From: an uncultured Myxococcales bacterium
Lineage (GTDB): Bacteria; Myxococcota_A; UBA9042; CAIXZC01
Direction: 5' to 3'
NCBI GenBank assembly: GCA_903895725.1
Contig: CAITUV010000062.1
Coordinates: 1-50,700 of the forward strand
DNA: 50,700 bases
The position numbers and the translations under genes were made by a program. The notes beneath the pieces were generated by a model, which saw only the letters and a program-made list of their open reading frames with translations, was not told the origin of the DNA and did no database searches. This document shows positions 16,193 to 23,937 of this stretch, one piece after another (position 1 is the first letter of the stretch; each line of letters opens with the position of its first letter).

Positions 16193-17776
16193 ATGAAGAT
16201 CCTGTTCCTCGAACCGCCCCGCCGCACCTGGCCCTTCGTGAACCACGAGGACAACTTCCTCACCAAGCAGTCCTACCTCTCCCTCGCCGCCTGCCTCCGC
16301 CATGCCGGGTTCCGGAGGGTGGAAATCCTCGATTGCATGCCGCATCGCATCGGCTGGAAGTCCCTCGAGAGACTGCTCGTCGAGAAGCGCCCCGACATCG
16401 TCGCCGTCGGCGAAAACCACGCCCTGTACGCGGACGAAGCGCTCAAGGCATTCCGCCTCGTCCGCTCCGTCCTGCCCCGCACCATCACCATCGCCGGAGG
16501 TGCCCATTTCACCCACCTCGCCGATGCCTGTCTGGCGTCGCCTCAAACCCCCCGCAGCAGCCCCTCCCCCCCCTGGTTCCACGTGGAACCCGGCCTCATC
16601 GACTACATCGTCAAAGGGGAAGGAGAGGCCACGCTCGTCGACCTCGTGGCCCTCCTCGACGGCGGCGGCAAGGACCCCGACACCGTCCCCGGGATCGCAT
16701 TCGCCCGCGACGGAGCCGCCGTCCATACCGCCCCCCGGCCTCTCATCCAGGACCTCGATTCCCTGCCGCTCCCCGCATACGATCTGCTCGACATGGACCT
16801 CTACGGACGCTCGAGCCTCCTCTTCTCCCCGGGGGGGACCACGATCAGCCATTCCCGAGGCTGCGCCCATTCCTGCGCGTTCTGCGTCTGGTGGACTCAG
16901 ATGGCCCGCCGGTCCGTCGACCCCGCCACCGGCACCGAAAAGCTGTCCCCCTGCTGGCGGACCCGCAGCCCCGAGCGCACCGTCGAGGAAATCGAGCTCC
17001 TCGTCCGACGCTACAGGAAGAAGGGGCTCGTCTTCGTCGATGACTGTTTCAACCTGGACCCGGGCTTCAACGAACGCTTCGCTCGACTGCTCATCGATTC
17101 CCGCCTTCCGGTCAACTGGTTTGCCTTCATGCGCGCCGACTACCTCGTGCGCGACCATGAGTCGGGAATCCTGGCAGAGCTGGTTCGGGCCGGCCTGTCC
17201 CACGTCAGCATCGGTGCCGAGCGCATCGAGGATTCCGCCCTGGCTGCCTTCGGGAAGCGCCACTACTCGGCCCAGACTACACGCCAGGCCTTCTCCCTGC
17301 TCAAGAAGCACCACCCCCAGGTCTTTCGCCAGGCAACCTTCATCGTCGGCGTCCCGGATGAAACCCGGGAATCCATGCTCCGACAGCTTGAGTTCGCCCG
17401 GGAGCTCGACCTCGACTACCCCGGCTTCCATCCCATGACTCCGGTCCCCGGCACTCCGCTCTGGGACGAGGCGCTCCGCTCCGGCAGCCTCCAGGCCGAC
17501 CGCTTCGACCTGTTCGACTGGGCCACCCCCGTCGTCCCCTCCCGCCACATGACTCGCAGGCAGATCGAAGAGACCCTCATCGAAATCGAGAAGCGCTACG
17601 TGACCATCCCTTGGCTGCTGCGCGGCCTGACCTCCTCCAGCCGCTACAAGCGCTCCATGTACTTGTGGTTCCTCAAGGTTTCCGCAAGGATGTCGGCCGA
17701 GCTGCTCCGGTCCGCCCTGCTCCCCGGCGCCGGTCCCCTGGTTCCCCTCGTCACGCCCCCCTGGTACAACAGGTAG
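16193..17776 (+). CDS. B12-binding-domain radical SAM protein
   Basis: The 527-aa protein has an N-terminal cobalamin-binding-like Rossmann domain (1-150; IAGGAHFT, IVKGEGEATL), a radical SAM core with the 4Fe-4S motif SRGCAHSCAFC (Cys224, Cys228, Cys231), and a C-terminal helical extension (about 430-527). This is the layout of BchE/P-methyltransferase/HpnJ-type enzymes, which methylate or cyclise unreactive carbons. Substrate cannot be read from the sequence. A Pro/Ser-rich insertion (about 117-128) interrupts the B12 domain. Start: ATG 16193 after GGAGGT (16175-16180), rather than the GTG/TTG-type starts within the promoter. The gene is monocistronic and its last 26 bp overlap the convergent C25 protease gene. 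Confidence 0.85.
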   Translation: MKILFLEPPRRTWPFVNHEDNFLTKQSYLSLAACLRHAGFRRVEILDCMPHRIGWKSLERLLVEKRPDIVAVGENHALYADEALKAFRLVRSVLPRTITIAGGAHFTHLADACLASPQTPRSSPSPPWFHVEPGLIDYIVKGEGEATLVDLVALLDGGGKDPDTVPGIAFARDGAAVHTAPRPLIQDLDSLPLPAYDLLDMDLYGRSSLLFSPGGTTISHSRGCAHSCAFCVWWTQMARRSVDPATGTEKLSPCWRTRSPERTVEEIELLVRRYRKKGLVFVDDCFNLDPGFNERFARLLIDSRLPVNWFAFMRADYLVRDHESGILAELVRAGLSHVSIGAERIEDSALAAFGKRHYSAQTTRQAFSLLKKHHPQVFRQATFIVGVPDETRESMLRQLEFARELDLDYPGFHPMTPVPGTPLWDEALRSGSLQADRFDLFDWATPVVPSRHMTRRQIEETLIEIEKRYVTIPWLLRGLTSSSRYKRSMYLWFLKVSARMSAELLRSALLPGAGPLVPLVTPPWYNR

Positions 17777-20700
17777 ACTGGCGACCATCGACCATAGTCC
17801 GCCCCGAGCGGAGCCGAGGGGACCATCGACCATAGCCTGCACAGCCCCCAGCAAGCCGAGCCCGGCCGACACTGCGCATCGCCAGGAGCCCTCCCACCAG
17901 GAGGAGCAGCCAAATGGAGCCAGCCGGCCCGGTCCGGCCCCCGGCCGCACAACCGTTCGACTTGTCGCCCCCGCCGGCATTGAACACTTCGTCCCCCCCC
18001 TGCACCACGATGTCCTCCTCCGCCCCGCCCCCCAGCTCGCACTGGAATGCCTCCGAGCACACCATGCCCGGAGCGCACTTGCCGCAGGTTCCTCCGCATC
18101 CATCGTCCCCGCACTGCCGCCCGGCACACTTCGGGGCGCAGGCCACCAAGCACTGCCCCTGGTCGCACACCTCGCCCATCGGGCACTCGCCGCAGATCCC
18201 ATCGCAACCGTCGTCCCCGCACTCCTTCCCGTCGCAAGCCGGCTTGCACATCGGCTCGCAAAGACCGTTCTCGCAGACGGACTCCACGCCGCACTGACCG
18301 CAGACTCCGCCGCATTCGTCCGGTCCGCACTCCTTCCCGTCGCACTTGGGCGTGCAGACTCCGGGGCACCACAGAGGATGCGTGCCGGACGGGTCCGGCA
18401 ACGCCTTGTCCACGCAGTCATACCATCCGGTGCTCTCCTTCCATCCGCACACCAGGCCTACCGCCGCACAGTCCTGCTCGAACTCGAATCCCTCCTCGCA
18501 GTAATGCGAAATCGTCCCGTCGCAGCATCCGACGAAGTCCAGCCCTCCGCAAGGTGCCAGACAGAGGCCATCCCCGCACTCCTCCCCGTCCGCACAGTGG
18601 CCGCACTCCCCGCCGCAACCGTCGCTCCCGCACGCCTTCCCGTCACAGGCCGGCTTGCAGTCCTCCAGGCAGTTGCCCTCATCCGTGCAGGCCCAACCCG
18701 CCGGGCACTCGCCGCAGACCCCTCCACAACCGTCCGGCCCGCACTCCTTCCCCACGCAATCCGCAGACGCTCCGCACCCGCCGCAGGAATCCAGGCACTC
18801 GCCCACGCACAGCGAATCCCACATCGCCTGACAGCAGAAGGGGTCCAAACCGCACACGCACTCCTCGCACGCACAGGCGCCGCACCCCGGCTCGTTCGAT
18901 TCCTCGCAGCCGGGGCCGCCCACGCATTTCCCCCCCTCGCACGTCTGGGCATCGCAGCAGGTTCCGCACGTTCCGCCGCAACCATCCTCCCCACACACCT
19001 TGCCCTCGCACTCGGGCGTGCATGCCTCCGTCTTGAACTGGTAGTGCTGTCCTCCGAAATCATCCAGCGTCGCGTTGCCCGCAGCATCATAGACCTCGAT
19101 GTCCACCAGGTACGCCGTGTCCGGCGTCAACCCTGTCAGCTTCGCCTCGTGAGCCAGACCGGCCGTCGCGGGTACTTTCCCCTTGAGGGGTTCGCCCTCG
19201 CCGAAATAGACCGATGCCATCGTCGCCTCGTCCGTCAGGAACGAAACGTCGGCCCAGGTGGCGCCAATCTTGGCAATCGACACCCCGGATACCTGCGGAG
19301 CCGTACAGTCCACCGTCACCGTCGCCGTCGCAGTGGCAGGGCCTCCGTCACACTGCTGGTCGGCGTAGGTCACGGTCACGGCATCGCCGTCTGCCACCTT
19401 CAACGTGCCCCCGCCTCCGGCCGGCGTGAGCCCCAGCGCGCCGGAGAACTTGCCCGAATCCACCGCGGTCTCGTTCAGCGTCAGGGCCAGGCTTCCCCCC
19501 CCGGGAACCGCCTTCACCTGGACCACGACCTTCTCCAGCACCGCCGGATTCTGGTTGAGGTCGGCATCGTGCACCGAAACGGCAACGTCCGACTTGCAGG
19601 CCGAGACGGCAGGCTTGGCACTCACCAGCCCGCATCCGGGAACCTGGATCTCGACCATCCCGGACCAGGCCAGGAAATCCGGGGCCGTCACCGTCAACGG
19701 AGCGGGGCCCGCCTCGAAGGCCTCCACCCAGAGCGTTGCCTTCCCATCCGGCCCCGACTTGCCGACCAGGAGCCCATCATCGCCAAGGTCCAGGACGATC
19801 GTCGCTCCGGCAACCGGCCCGCTCTCCGCCCCCACCACAACCTCGAGGTCGGCTCCCCCGAGGGGCACGACCGGAGGATGGTCGACGGTCATCGGCATTG
19901 CCTTGCCCGTCCGGAGCATCAGCGACGGGTCGCCAAACACCACGTACTGGTGACAGACCTCGGAAAGCCCCCCTCCCGGCATCTGCTTCATCATGTACGC
20001 ACGGCCGGCGGCAGCAGCCGCCCCCCACCCCCGAACCCCCTCCTCGAGCACCGCCTTGGTGACCCCGATGGCCATCTCCGCAGGCTCGTCCCACGCGGTC
20101 GGCGTCGTTGCCGAGTAGATCGCCAGCCCAGACCTCAAGTCCCCGGGGGCCCCGGTCTTCATCCACCCTTCGGCAAAGCAGTCCCCTCCCGCCGCCTCGA
20201 ACTGCCCGTTCGAGCACGAGATGTCCACCACGAACGGCAGCCGGAACGGGTTGGCAAGCTGCTTGACCATCCCGGTCGTGTACTCCGGCACCGTCGTCGC
20301 CCACGAGCCGCCACTCCCGTGCCCCAGGTAGTTCACCCACCCGCGGCCGTCGTTGAGAACCCCTGTGATGGCGCTCGCCTTGTCCGTGCCCGTCGAGTGA
20401 TACAGCTTGTCCACCGGCATGTACCCGTGCTCCGACATCAGGCCACAGATGACGTCCGACCTCACATCGTCGTTGCTCCCCCCCTGCCCCTCGCTCGACG
20501 AGATGCACACCGACCCGGAAAGCCATCCAGAGCCCCCCTTCTCCTCGACTGACTTCTCGTACCAGATTGCCTTGTCGAGCTGCACCGACGCTTCGGTCGG
20601 CGTGTGTGCCGAGATCCGCCCGACCAGGACGTCCGAATACAGGTCGTTGCCGTCGACCGTCGAGTACAGGAAGTCCGACGCACATCCATACGGGCTCGGC

Positions 20701-21668
20701 ACGAACGGTACCTTGCCCGCCCCCTCCCCATCCCCCACCAGCAGCACATACGTCGGTGCCCGCTCCCATCCGGCGTATGCGTCCGCCACCGCCTTCTGAA
20801 CCTGCTGGTAGCTGTTGCCGACCTGGGACAACGGAACCACCGTCACCTCGATTCCCCGGGATCGCTTCCACTCTACGAACTTCCCCATGGCCTCCAGCAG
20901 GGAATCGTGGACGATGGCCAGCATCCCCTCCGGCACCTCCCCCTCCCGATCCCCGTCCATCAGAGAAAAGAACCCGCTTCCTGCCTGCCTCGCAAACTCT
21001 GTTGATTCCAGCCGCTCCGGAACCCCGTCCGCCAACCGTCCGTCGAGCTCGACCTCGAGAACGCGCGCCACTTCCAGCCGATGCTGCGAGGGCACGTACC
21101 GGAAGGGGCGGACTTCCAGGAGCAGTGCGGAGGCCCCGCGCACGCTTCCCCGCTGCGAAACCGCCACCATGGCCTCAGGATAGGGCTCCCCCCGTCCGTA
21201 CAGCTCCTCGTCGCAGGTTGCCCGCCACGAACCTCCGCCGCATCGCTTCGGCCTGGCGGCAAACGGCGCCGGGACCACGCCCTCGAACGCCACCCAATCC
21301 CCCTGCACCGACTCTACCCCGGCCTCCCCGGCAAGCAGCAGCGGAACCCCGACCACGGGCAGGGCCGGCCGCCCCGCCTCCCGCATCGAATCCGTCCCCG
21401 GCAGCGAAATCCGCTCGAACCGGGAATCGGGCAGGACCTCCCGAACGAATCCGTCCAGCTCCACCCTCACGCTCACCCTGCCGTTCACCTGCTTCACCTG
21501 CACGCGCACGCCGGCTCCCGCCCCCGCCACGAGTCCGGCTCCACCCGCGACACCGGCTCCCCGGCCCGTCCCGTCGCCCCCGGCAAGCGGCACCCACTCG
21601 CCTCGAGCTTCGGCCCCGAACAGCGCTATCGCCACCAGGAAAACCCCCGCTGCCACACGGCTCTTCAT
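17751..21668 (-). CDS. gingipain-like C25 cysteine protease with Cys-rich repeats and MYXO-CTERM-like end
   Basis: The 1305-aa protein has a signal peptide (1-23), a propeptide-like region, then a peptidase C25 domain (about 245-590). The catalytic dyad is His450 in NYLGHGS and Cys485 in DISCSNGQF. After Ig/fibronectin-like modules (about 600-880) come six CGxDxCxGxCGxC repeats (about 885-1210), with one CVCGLDPFCC-WDSLCVGEC module typical of myxobacterial surface proteins. Near the end Cys1240, a hydrophobic stretch (SIWLLLLVGGLLAM) and basic residues form a MYXO-CTERM-like sorting signal. About 28 further residues come from a direct-repeat segment and may be a recent addition. The start is ATG 21668 after GGGAGG; a 23-codon upstream extension is rejected. 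It is probably a surface-displayed or secreted protease; target unknown. Confidence 0.85.
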   Translation of the reverse strand: MKSRVAAGVFLVAIALFGAEARGEWVPLAGGDGTGRGAGVAGGAGLVAGAGAGVRVQVKQVNGRVSVRVELDGFVREVLPDSRFERISLPGTDSMREAGRPALPVVGVPLLLAGEAGVESVQGDWVAFEGVVPAPFAARPKRCGGGSWRATCDEELYGRGEPYPEAMVAVSQRGSVRGASALLLEVRPFRYVPSQHRLEVARVLEVELDGRLADGVPERLESTEFARQAGSGFFSLMDGDREGEVPEGMLAIVHDSLLEAMGKFVEWKRSRGIEVTVVPLSQVGNSYQQVQKAVADAYAGWERAPTYVLLVGDGEGAGKVPFVPSPYGCASDFLYSTVDGNDLYSDVLVGRISAHTPTEASVQLDKAIWYEKSVEEKGGSGWLSGSVCISSSEGQGGSNDDVRSDVICGLMSEHGYMPVDKLYHSTGTDKASAITGVLNDGRGWVNYLGHGSGGSWATTVPEYTTGMVKQLANPFRLPFVVDISCSNGQFEAAGGDCFAEGWMKTGAPGDLRSGLAIYSATTPTAWDEPAEMAIGVTKAVLEEGVRGWGAAAAAGRAYMMKQMPGGGLSEVCHQYVVFGDPSLMLRTGKAMPMTVDHPPVVPLGGADLEVVVGAESGPVAGATIVLDLGDDGLLVGKSGPDGKATLWVEAFEAGPAPLTVTAPDFLAWSGMVEIQVPGCGLVSAKPAVSACKSDVAVSVHDADLNQNPAVLEKVVVQVKAVPGGGSLALTLNETAVDSGKFSGALGLTPAGGGGTLKVADGDAVTVTYADQQCDGGPATATATVTVDCTAPQVSGVSIAKIGATWADVSFLTDEATMASVYFGEGEPLKGKVPATAGLAHEAKLTGLTPDTAYLVDIEVYDAAGNATLDDFGGQHYQFKTEACTPECEGKVCGEDGCGGTCGTCCDAQTCEGGKCVGGPGCEESNEPGCGACACEECVCGLDPFCCQAMWDSLCVGECLDSCGGCGASADCVGKECGPDGCGGVCGECPAGWACTDEGNCLEDCKPACDGKACGSDGCGGECGHCADGEECGDGLCLAPCGGLDFVGCCDGTISHYCEEGFEFEQDCAAVGLVCGWKESTGWYDCVDKALPDPSGTHPLWCPGVCTPKCDGKECGPDECGGVCGQCGVESVCENGLCEPMCKPACDGKECGDDGCDGICGECPMGEVCDQGQCLVACAPKCAGRQCGDDGCGGTCGKCAPGMVCSEAFQCELGGGAEEDIVVQGGDEVFNAGGGDKSNGCAAGGRTGPAGSIWLLLLVGGLLAMRSVGRARLAGGCAGYGRWSPRLRSGRTMVDGRQSTCCTRGA
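17783..17835. repeat. 15-bp direct repeat pair at the 3' end of the C25 protease gene
   Basis: GACCATCGACCATAG occurs at 17783-17797 and 17821-17835, separated by 23 bp rich in CCGAG. The unit itself is two half-copies of GACCAT. It lies between the radical SAM stop and the MYXO-CTERM-like coding region and is read through by the protease frame. Confidence 0.75.
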
Positions 21669-21693
21669 TCCCGCACCTCCCGCGCCGCATCGG

Positions 21694-21722
21694 ATTCTAT
21701 TCTTTGCTCCGCCGGTTCGCAA
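21694..21722 (-). promoter_or_regulatory. probable promoter of the C25 protease
   Basis: Minus strand: TTGCGA (21717-21722), 17-bp spacer, TAGAAT (21694-21699), 25 bp before the start codon. Confidence 0.5.
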
Positions 21723-21767
21723 CGGACTCGCCCGCACCCGCCAGTTCTGCCGGCCGCCAGTTTCCCT

Positions 21768-21796
21768 TTGACTCGCGTCGGCGGATCGGTTCTACT
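21768..21796 (+). promoter_or_regulatory. probable promoter of the AIM24/glycogen synthase group
   Basis: TTGACT (21768-21773), 17-bp spacer, TCTACT (21791-21796). It is back to back with the C25 protease promoter, 45 bp away. Confidence 0.45.
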
Positions 21797-21829
21797 AACT
21801 CGAGTAACCGTTGAAACCCGGAGGACCGA

Positions 21830-22528
21830 ATGCAACACGAGCTGCTGTTCAAACCGTCTTTCGCCATGGCCAAGTTCCACCTTCAACCGGGGGAATCGAT
21901 CATCGCCGAAGCCGGCTCCATGGTCGGCATGTCCCCCAACATGGGCATCAAGACCTCCATCGGGGGCACTCGCCAAGGGTTCTTTGGCAAGTTCTTCAAT
22001 TTCTTCGTTGCCCTGATCCGGAAGTTCCTCGGCGGTGAATCGATGTTCTTCAACACGTATACCCCGAACGGCGGCCCCGGCATGGTCTGGGTGGCCCCCG
22101 GCATGGTCGGAGACCTCGAGGGGCTCCAGCTCTCCGCTGGCATGAGCCTCATCATCCAGCCGGGCTCGTTCGTGGCCTGCACACCGGGCGTCGTCCTCAA
22201 GACCCGTTGGGGTGGCCTCCGCTCCATCCTCGGTCGCGAAGGGGCCTTCCTGCTCGTTGCCTCCGGCGAAGGCATGATCTGGGTCAACTCCTACGGCGGA
22301 ATGAAGGAGATCGCGGTCGACGGTACCTTCATCGTCGATACCGGCCACATGGTCTGCTTCGATTCCTCCCTCAACTACCGCCTCCGCATGGCGGGGAAGG
22401 GGGTCATGACCGCATTCAAGTCCGGGGAGGGGCTCGTGTTCGAGTTCTCCGGCAAGGGACGGCTCTTCATCCAGAGCCGGAACCTCGCCACCCTCGTTTC
22501 CTGGATCACACCGGCACTGCCCGCATAG
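21830..22528 (+). CDS. AIM24 family protein (TIGR00266), copy 1
   Basis: The 232-aa protein belongs to the AIM24/TIGR00266 family, a double beta-helix-like fold of unclear role. Family marks seen: LQPGESIIAEAGSMVGM near the N-terminus, FLGGESMFFNTY, VAPGMVGDLEGLQL, and the repeated late motif DTGHMVCFDSSLNY. It differs from copies 2 and 3 by an insertion, GFFGKFFNFFVALIRKF, which is hydrophobic and might touch a membrane. No signal peptide. GGAGG precedes the ATG. First of three tandem paralogues with 12- and 19-bp gaps, so an operon is likely. In mitochondria AIM24 affects cristae; in bacteria the function is not established. Confidence 0.87.
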   Translation: MQHELLFKPSFAMAKFHLQPGESIIAEAGSMVGMSPNMGIKTSIGGTRQGFFGKFFNFFVALIRKFLGGESMFFNTYTPNGGPGMVWVAPGMVGDLEGLQLSAGMSLIIQPGSFVACTPGVVLKTRWGGLRSILGREGAFLLVASGEGMIWVNSYGGMKEIAVDGTFIVDTGHMVCFDSSLNYRLRMAGKGVMTAFKSGEGLVFEFSGKGRLFIQSRNLATLVSWITPALPA

Positions 22529-22540
22529 GAGGGGACAACA

Positions 22541-23212
22541 ATGGAAATCAAGCTCGCACATCGTCCTGCATACTCCATGGCCACCGTCCACCTCAACCCC
22601 TCGGAATCGTTCCGGGCCGAGAGCGGGGCCATGGTCGGAATGTCCGCTGAGCTGGAAATGGAAACCAGCTCCCGAACCCAGAAGGGAGGAGTGCTCAAGG
22701 GGTTGGCCCGCAAGCTCCTTACCGGCGAATCGTTCTTCCTCAATACGTTCCACTCCAAGGCGGCTCCCGGCCACGTGATGCTGGCCCCCGCCAATGTCGG
22801 TGACCTGGCACTCCACCCGCTCGACGGTGAGCTCATGGTCCAGTCGACCTGCTACGTCGGCAGCGCCCCGTCAGTCGACATCCAGACCAAGGTCGGCGGC
22901 TTCAAGAATTTCTTCGGCGGCAAGGGCTTCTTCATGCTCAAGGCCGTCGGCAAGGGCCCCCTCCTCCTCTCCGCCTTCGGGGCCATCCTCGAAGTCGATG
23001 TCACCGAGCCCTTCATCATCGACACGGGCCACATCGTCGCGTTCGAGCCCACTCTGGACTTCAAAATCCGGCGCGTCGGAAGCTGGTTCTCCACGTTCTT
23101 CTCCGGCGAAGGATTCGTCTGCCACTTCACCGGACGAGGCAAGCTGTGGATCCAGTCCCGCAACCCGGGCGAGTTCGGCTCCATCGTCGGCCCGATGCTT
23201 CCACCCCGCTAG
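22541..23212 (+). CDS. AIM24 family protein (TIGR00266), copy 2
   Basis: The 223-aa protein is a paralogue of its neighbours, with LNPSESFRAESGAMVGMS, GLARKLLTGESFFLNTF, DTGHIVAFEPTLDFKI and FTGRGKLWIQSRNPGEF. It is more like copy 3 than copy 1 in the GGVLKGLARKLL segment, suggesting that a second duplication produced copies 2 and 3. The ribosome site is AGGAGGGG before ATG 22541. Function is unknown; tandem arrangement suggests a hetero-oligomer. Confidence 0.87.
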   Translation: MEIKLAHRPAYSMATVHLNPSESFRAESGAMVGMSAELEMETSSRTQKGGVLKGLARKLLTGESFFLNTFHSKAAPGHVMLAPANVGDLALHPLDGELMVQSTCYVGSAPSVDIQTKVGGFKNFFGGKGFFMLKAVGKGPLLLSAFGAILEVDVTEPFIIDTGHIVAFEPTLDFKIRRVGSWFSTFFSGEGFVCHFTGRGKLWIQSRNPGEFGSIVGPMLPPR

Positions 23213-23231
23213 GAACGGAAAGGAGGACACC

Positions 23232-23906
23232 ATGCAGTCCAGAATCGAACTGAATCCTGAATACGCCCTCCTCGAAGTCGCACTCAACCCAGGCGAGAAG
23301 GTCGTCTCGGAAAGTGGTGCCATGGTGGGCATGGACTCGAGCCTTAAGCTGACCGCCCAGTCCCGCGGAGGAATCCTCAAGGGACTCGCCCGCAAGATGC
23401 TGGGCGGCGAAAGCTTCTTCCAGTCCACGTTCGAGGCCGAATCCGCCCCGGGCAGGGTCTATCTGGCCCCCGGATCGCCCGGCGACATCTTCGAAGTCAC
23501 GCTGCCCGCCGGTCGCTCCCTCATGCTCCAGTCATCGGCCTACCTCGCCAGCACCCCCGACGTCTCCCTCGATACCAAGTGGGGTGGTGCCAAGGGCTTC
23601 TTCTCCGGCGCAGGCCTCTTCCTGCTCCGGGCCACCGGCCCCGGCAAGGTCTGGTTCAACAGCTTCGGCGCCATGGCTACCGAAGCCGTCACCGGTTCCT
23701 TCGTCGTCGATACCGGCCACATCGTCGGCTTCGAGGAGACCCTCAACTACTCCATCAGCAAAGTCGGGGGCCTCAAGGGCCTCCTCTTCAGCGGTGAAGG
23801 ACTCATCGCCCGCTTCACCGGGACCGGGACCGTCTACATCCAGACGCGCAACCCGGCCAGCTTCGCGGCCTTCCTCAACCCGTTCCGCCCGGTCAAGAAC
23901 AACTGA
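23232..23906 (+). CDS. AIM24 family protein (TIGR00266), copy 3
   Basis: The 224-aa protein starts at ATG 23232 after a strong AAAGGAGG. A longer frame reading back to 22794 lies inside copy 2 in another frame and is not real. It shares LNPGEKVVSESGAMVGMDS, GLARKMLGGESFFQSTF, DTGHIVGFEETLNYSI and FTGTGTVYIQTRNPASF with the other copies. The glycogen synthase gene starts 31 bp after its stop. Confidence 0.87.
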   Translation: MQSRIELNPEYALLEVALNPGEKVVSESGAMVGMDSSLKLTAQSRGGILKGLARKMLGGESFFQSTFEAESAPGRVYLAPGSPGDIFEVTLPAGRSLMLQSSAYLASTPDVSLDTKWGGAKGFFSGAGLFLLRATGPGKVWFNSFGAMATEAVTGSFVVDTGHIVGFEETLNYSISKVGGLKGLLFSGEGLIARFTGTGTVYIQTRNPASFAAFLNPFRPVKNN

Positions 23907-23937
23907 GCCTGACCGTGCTTTGCATGGAAGGTGCACC

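Noticed and set aside
23584..23937. Earlier start for the glycogen synthase
   Set aside because: It lies inside AIM24 copy 3 in another frame; the ATG at 23938 has GGAAGG and matches the family N-terminus.
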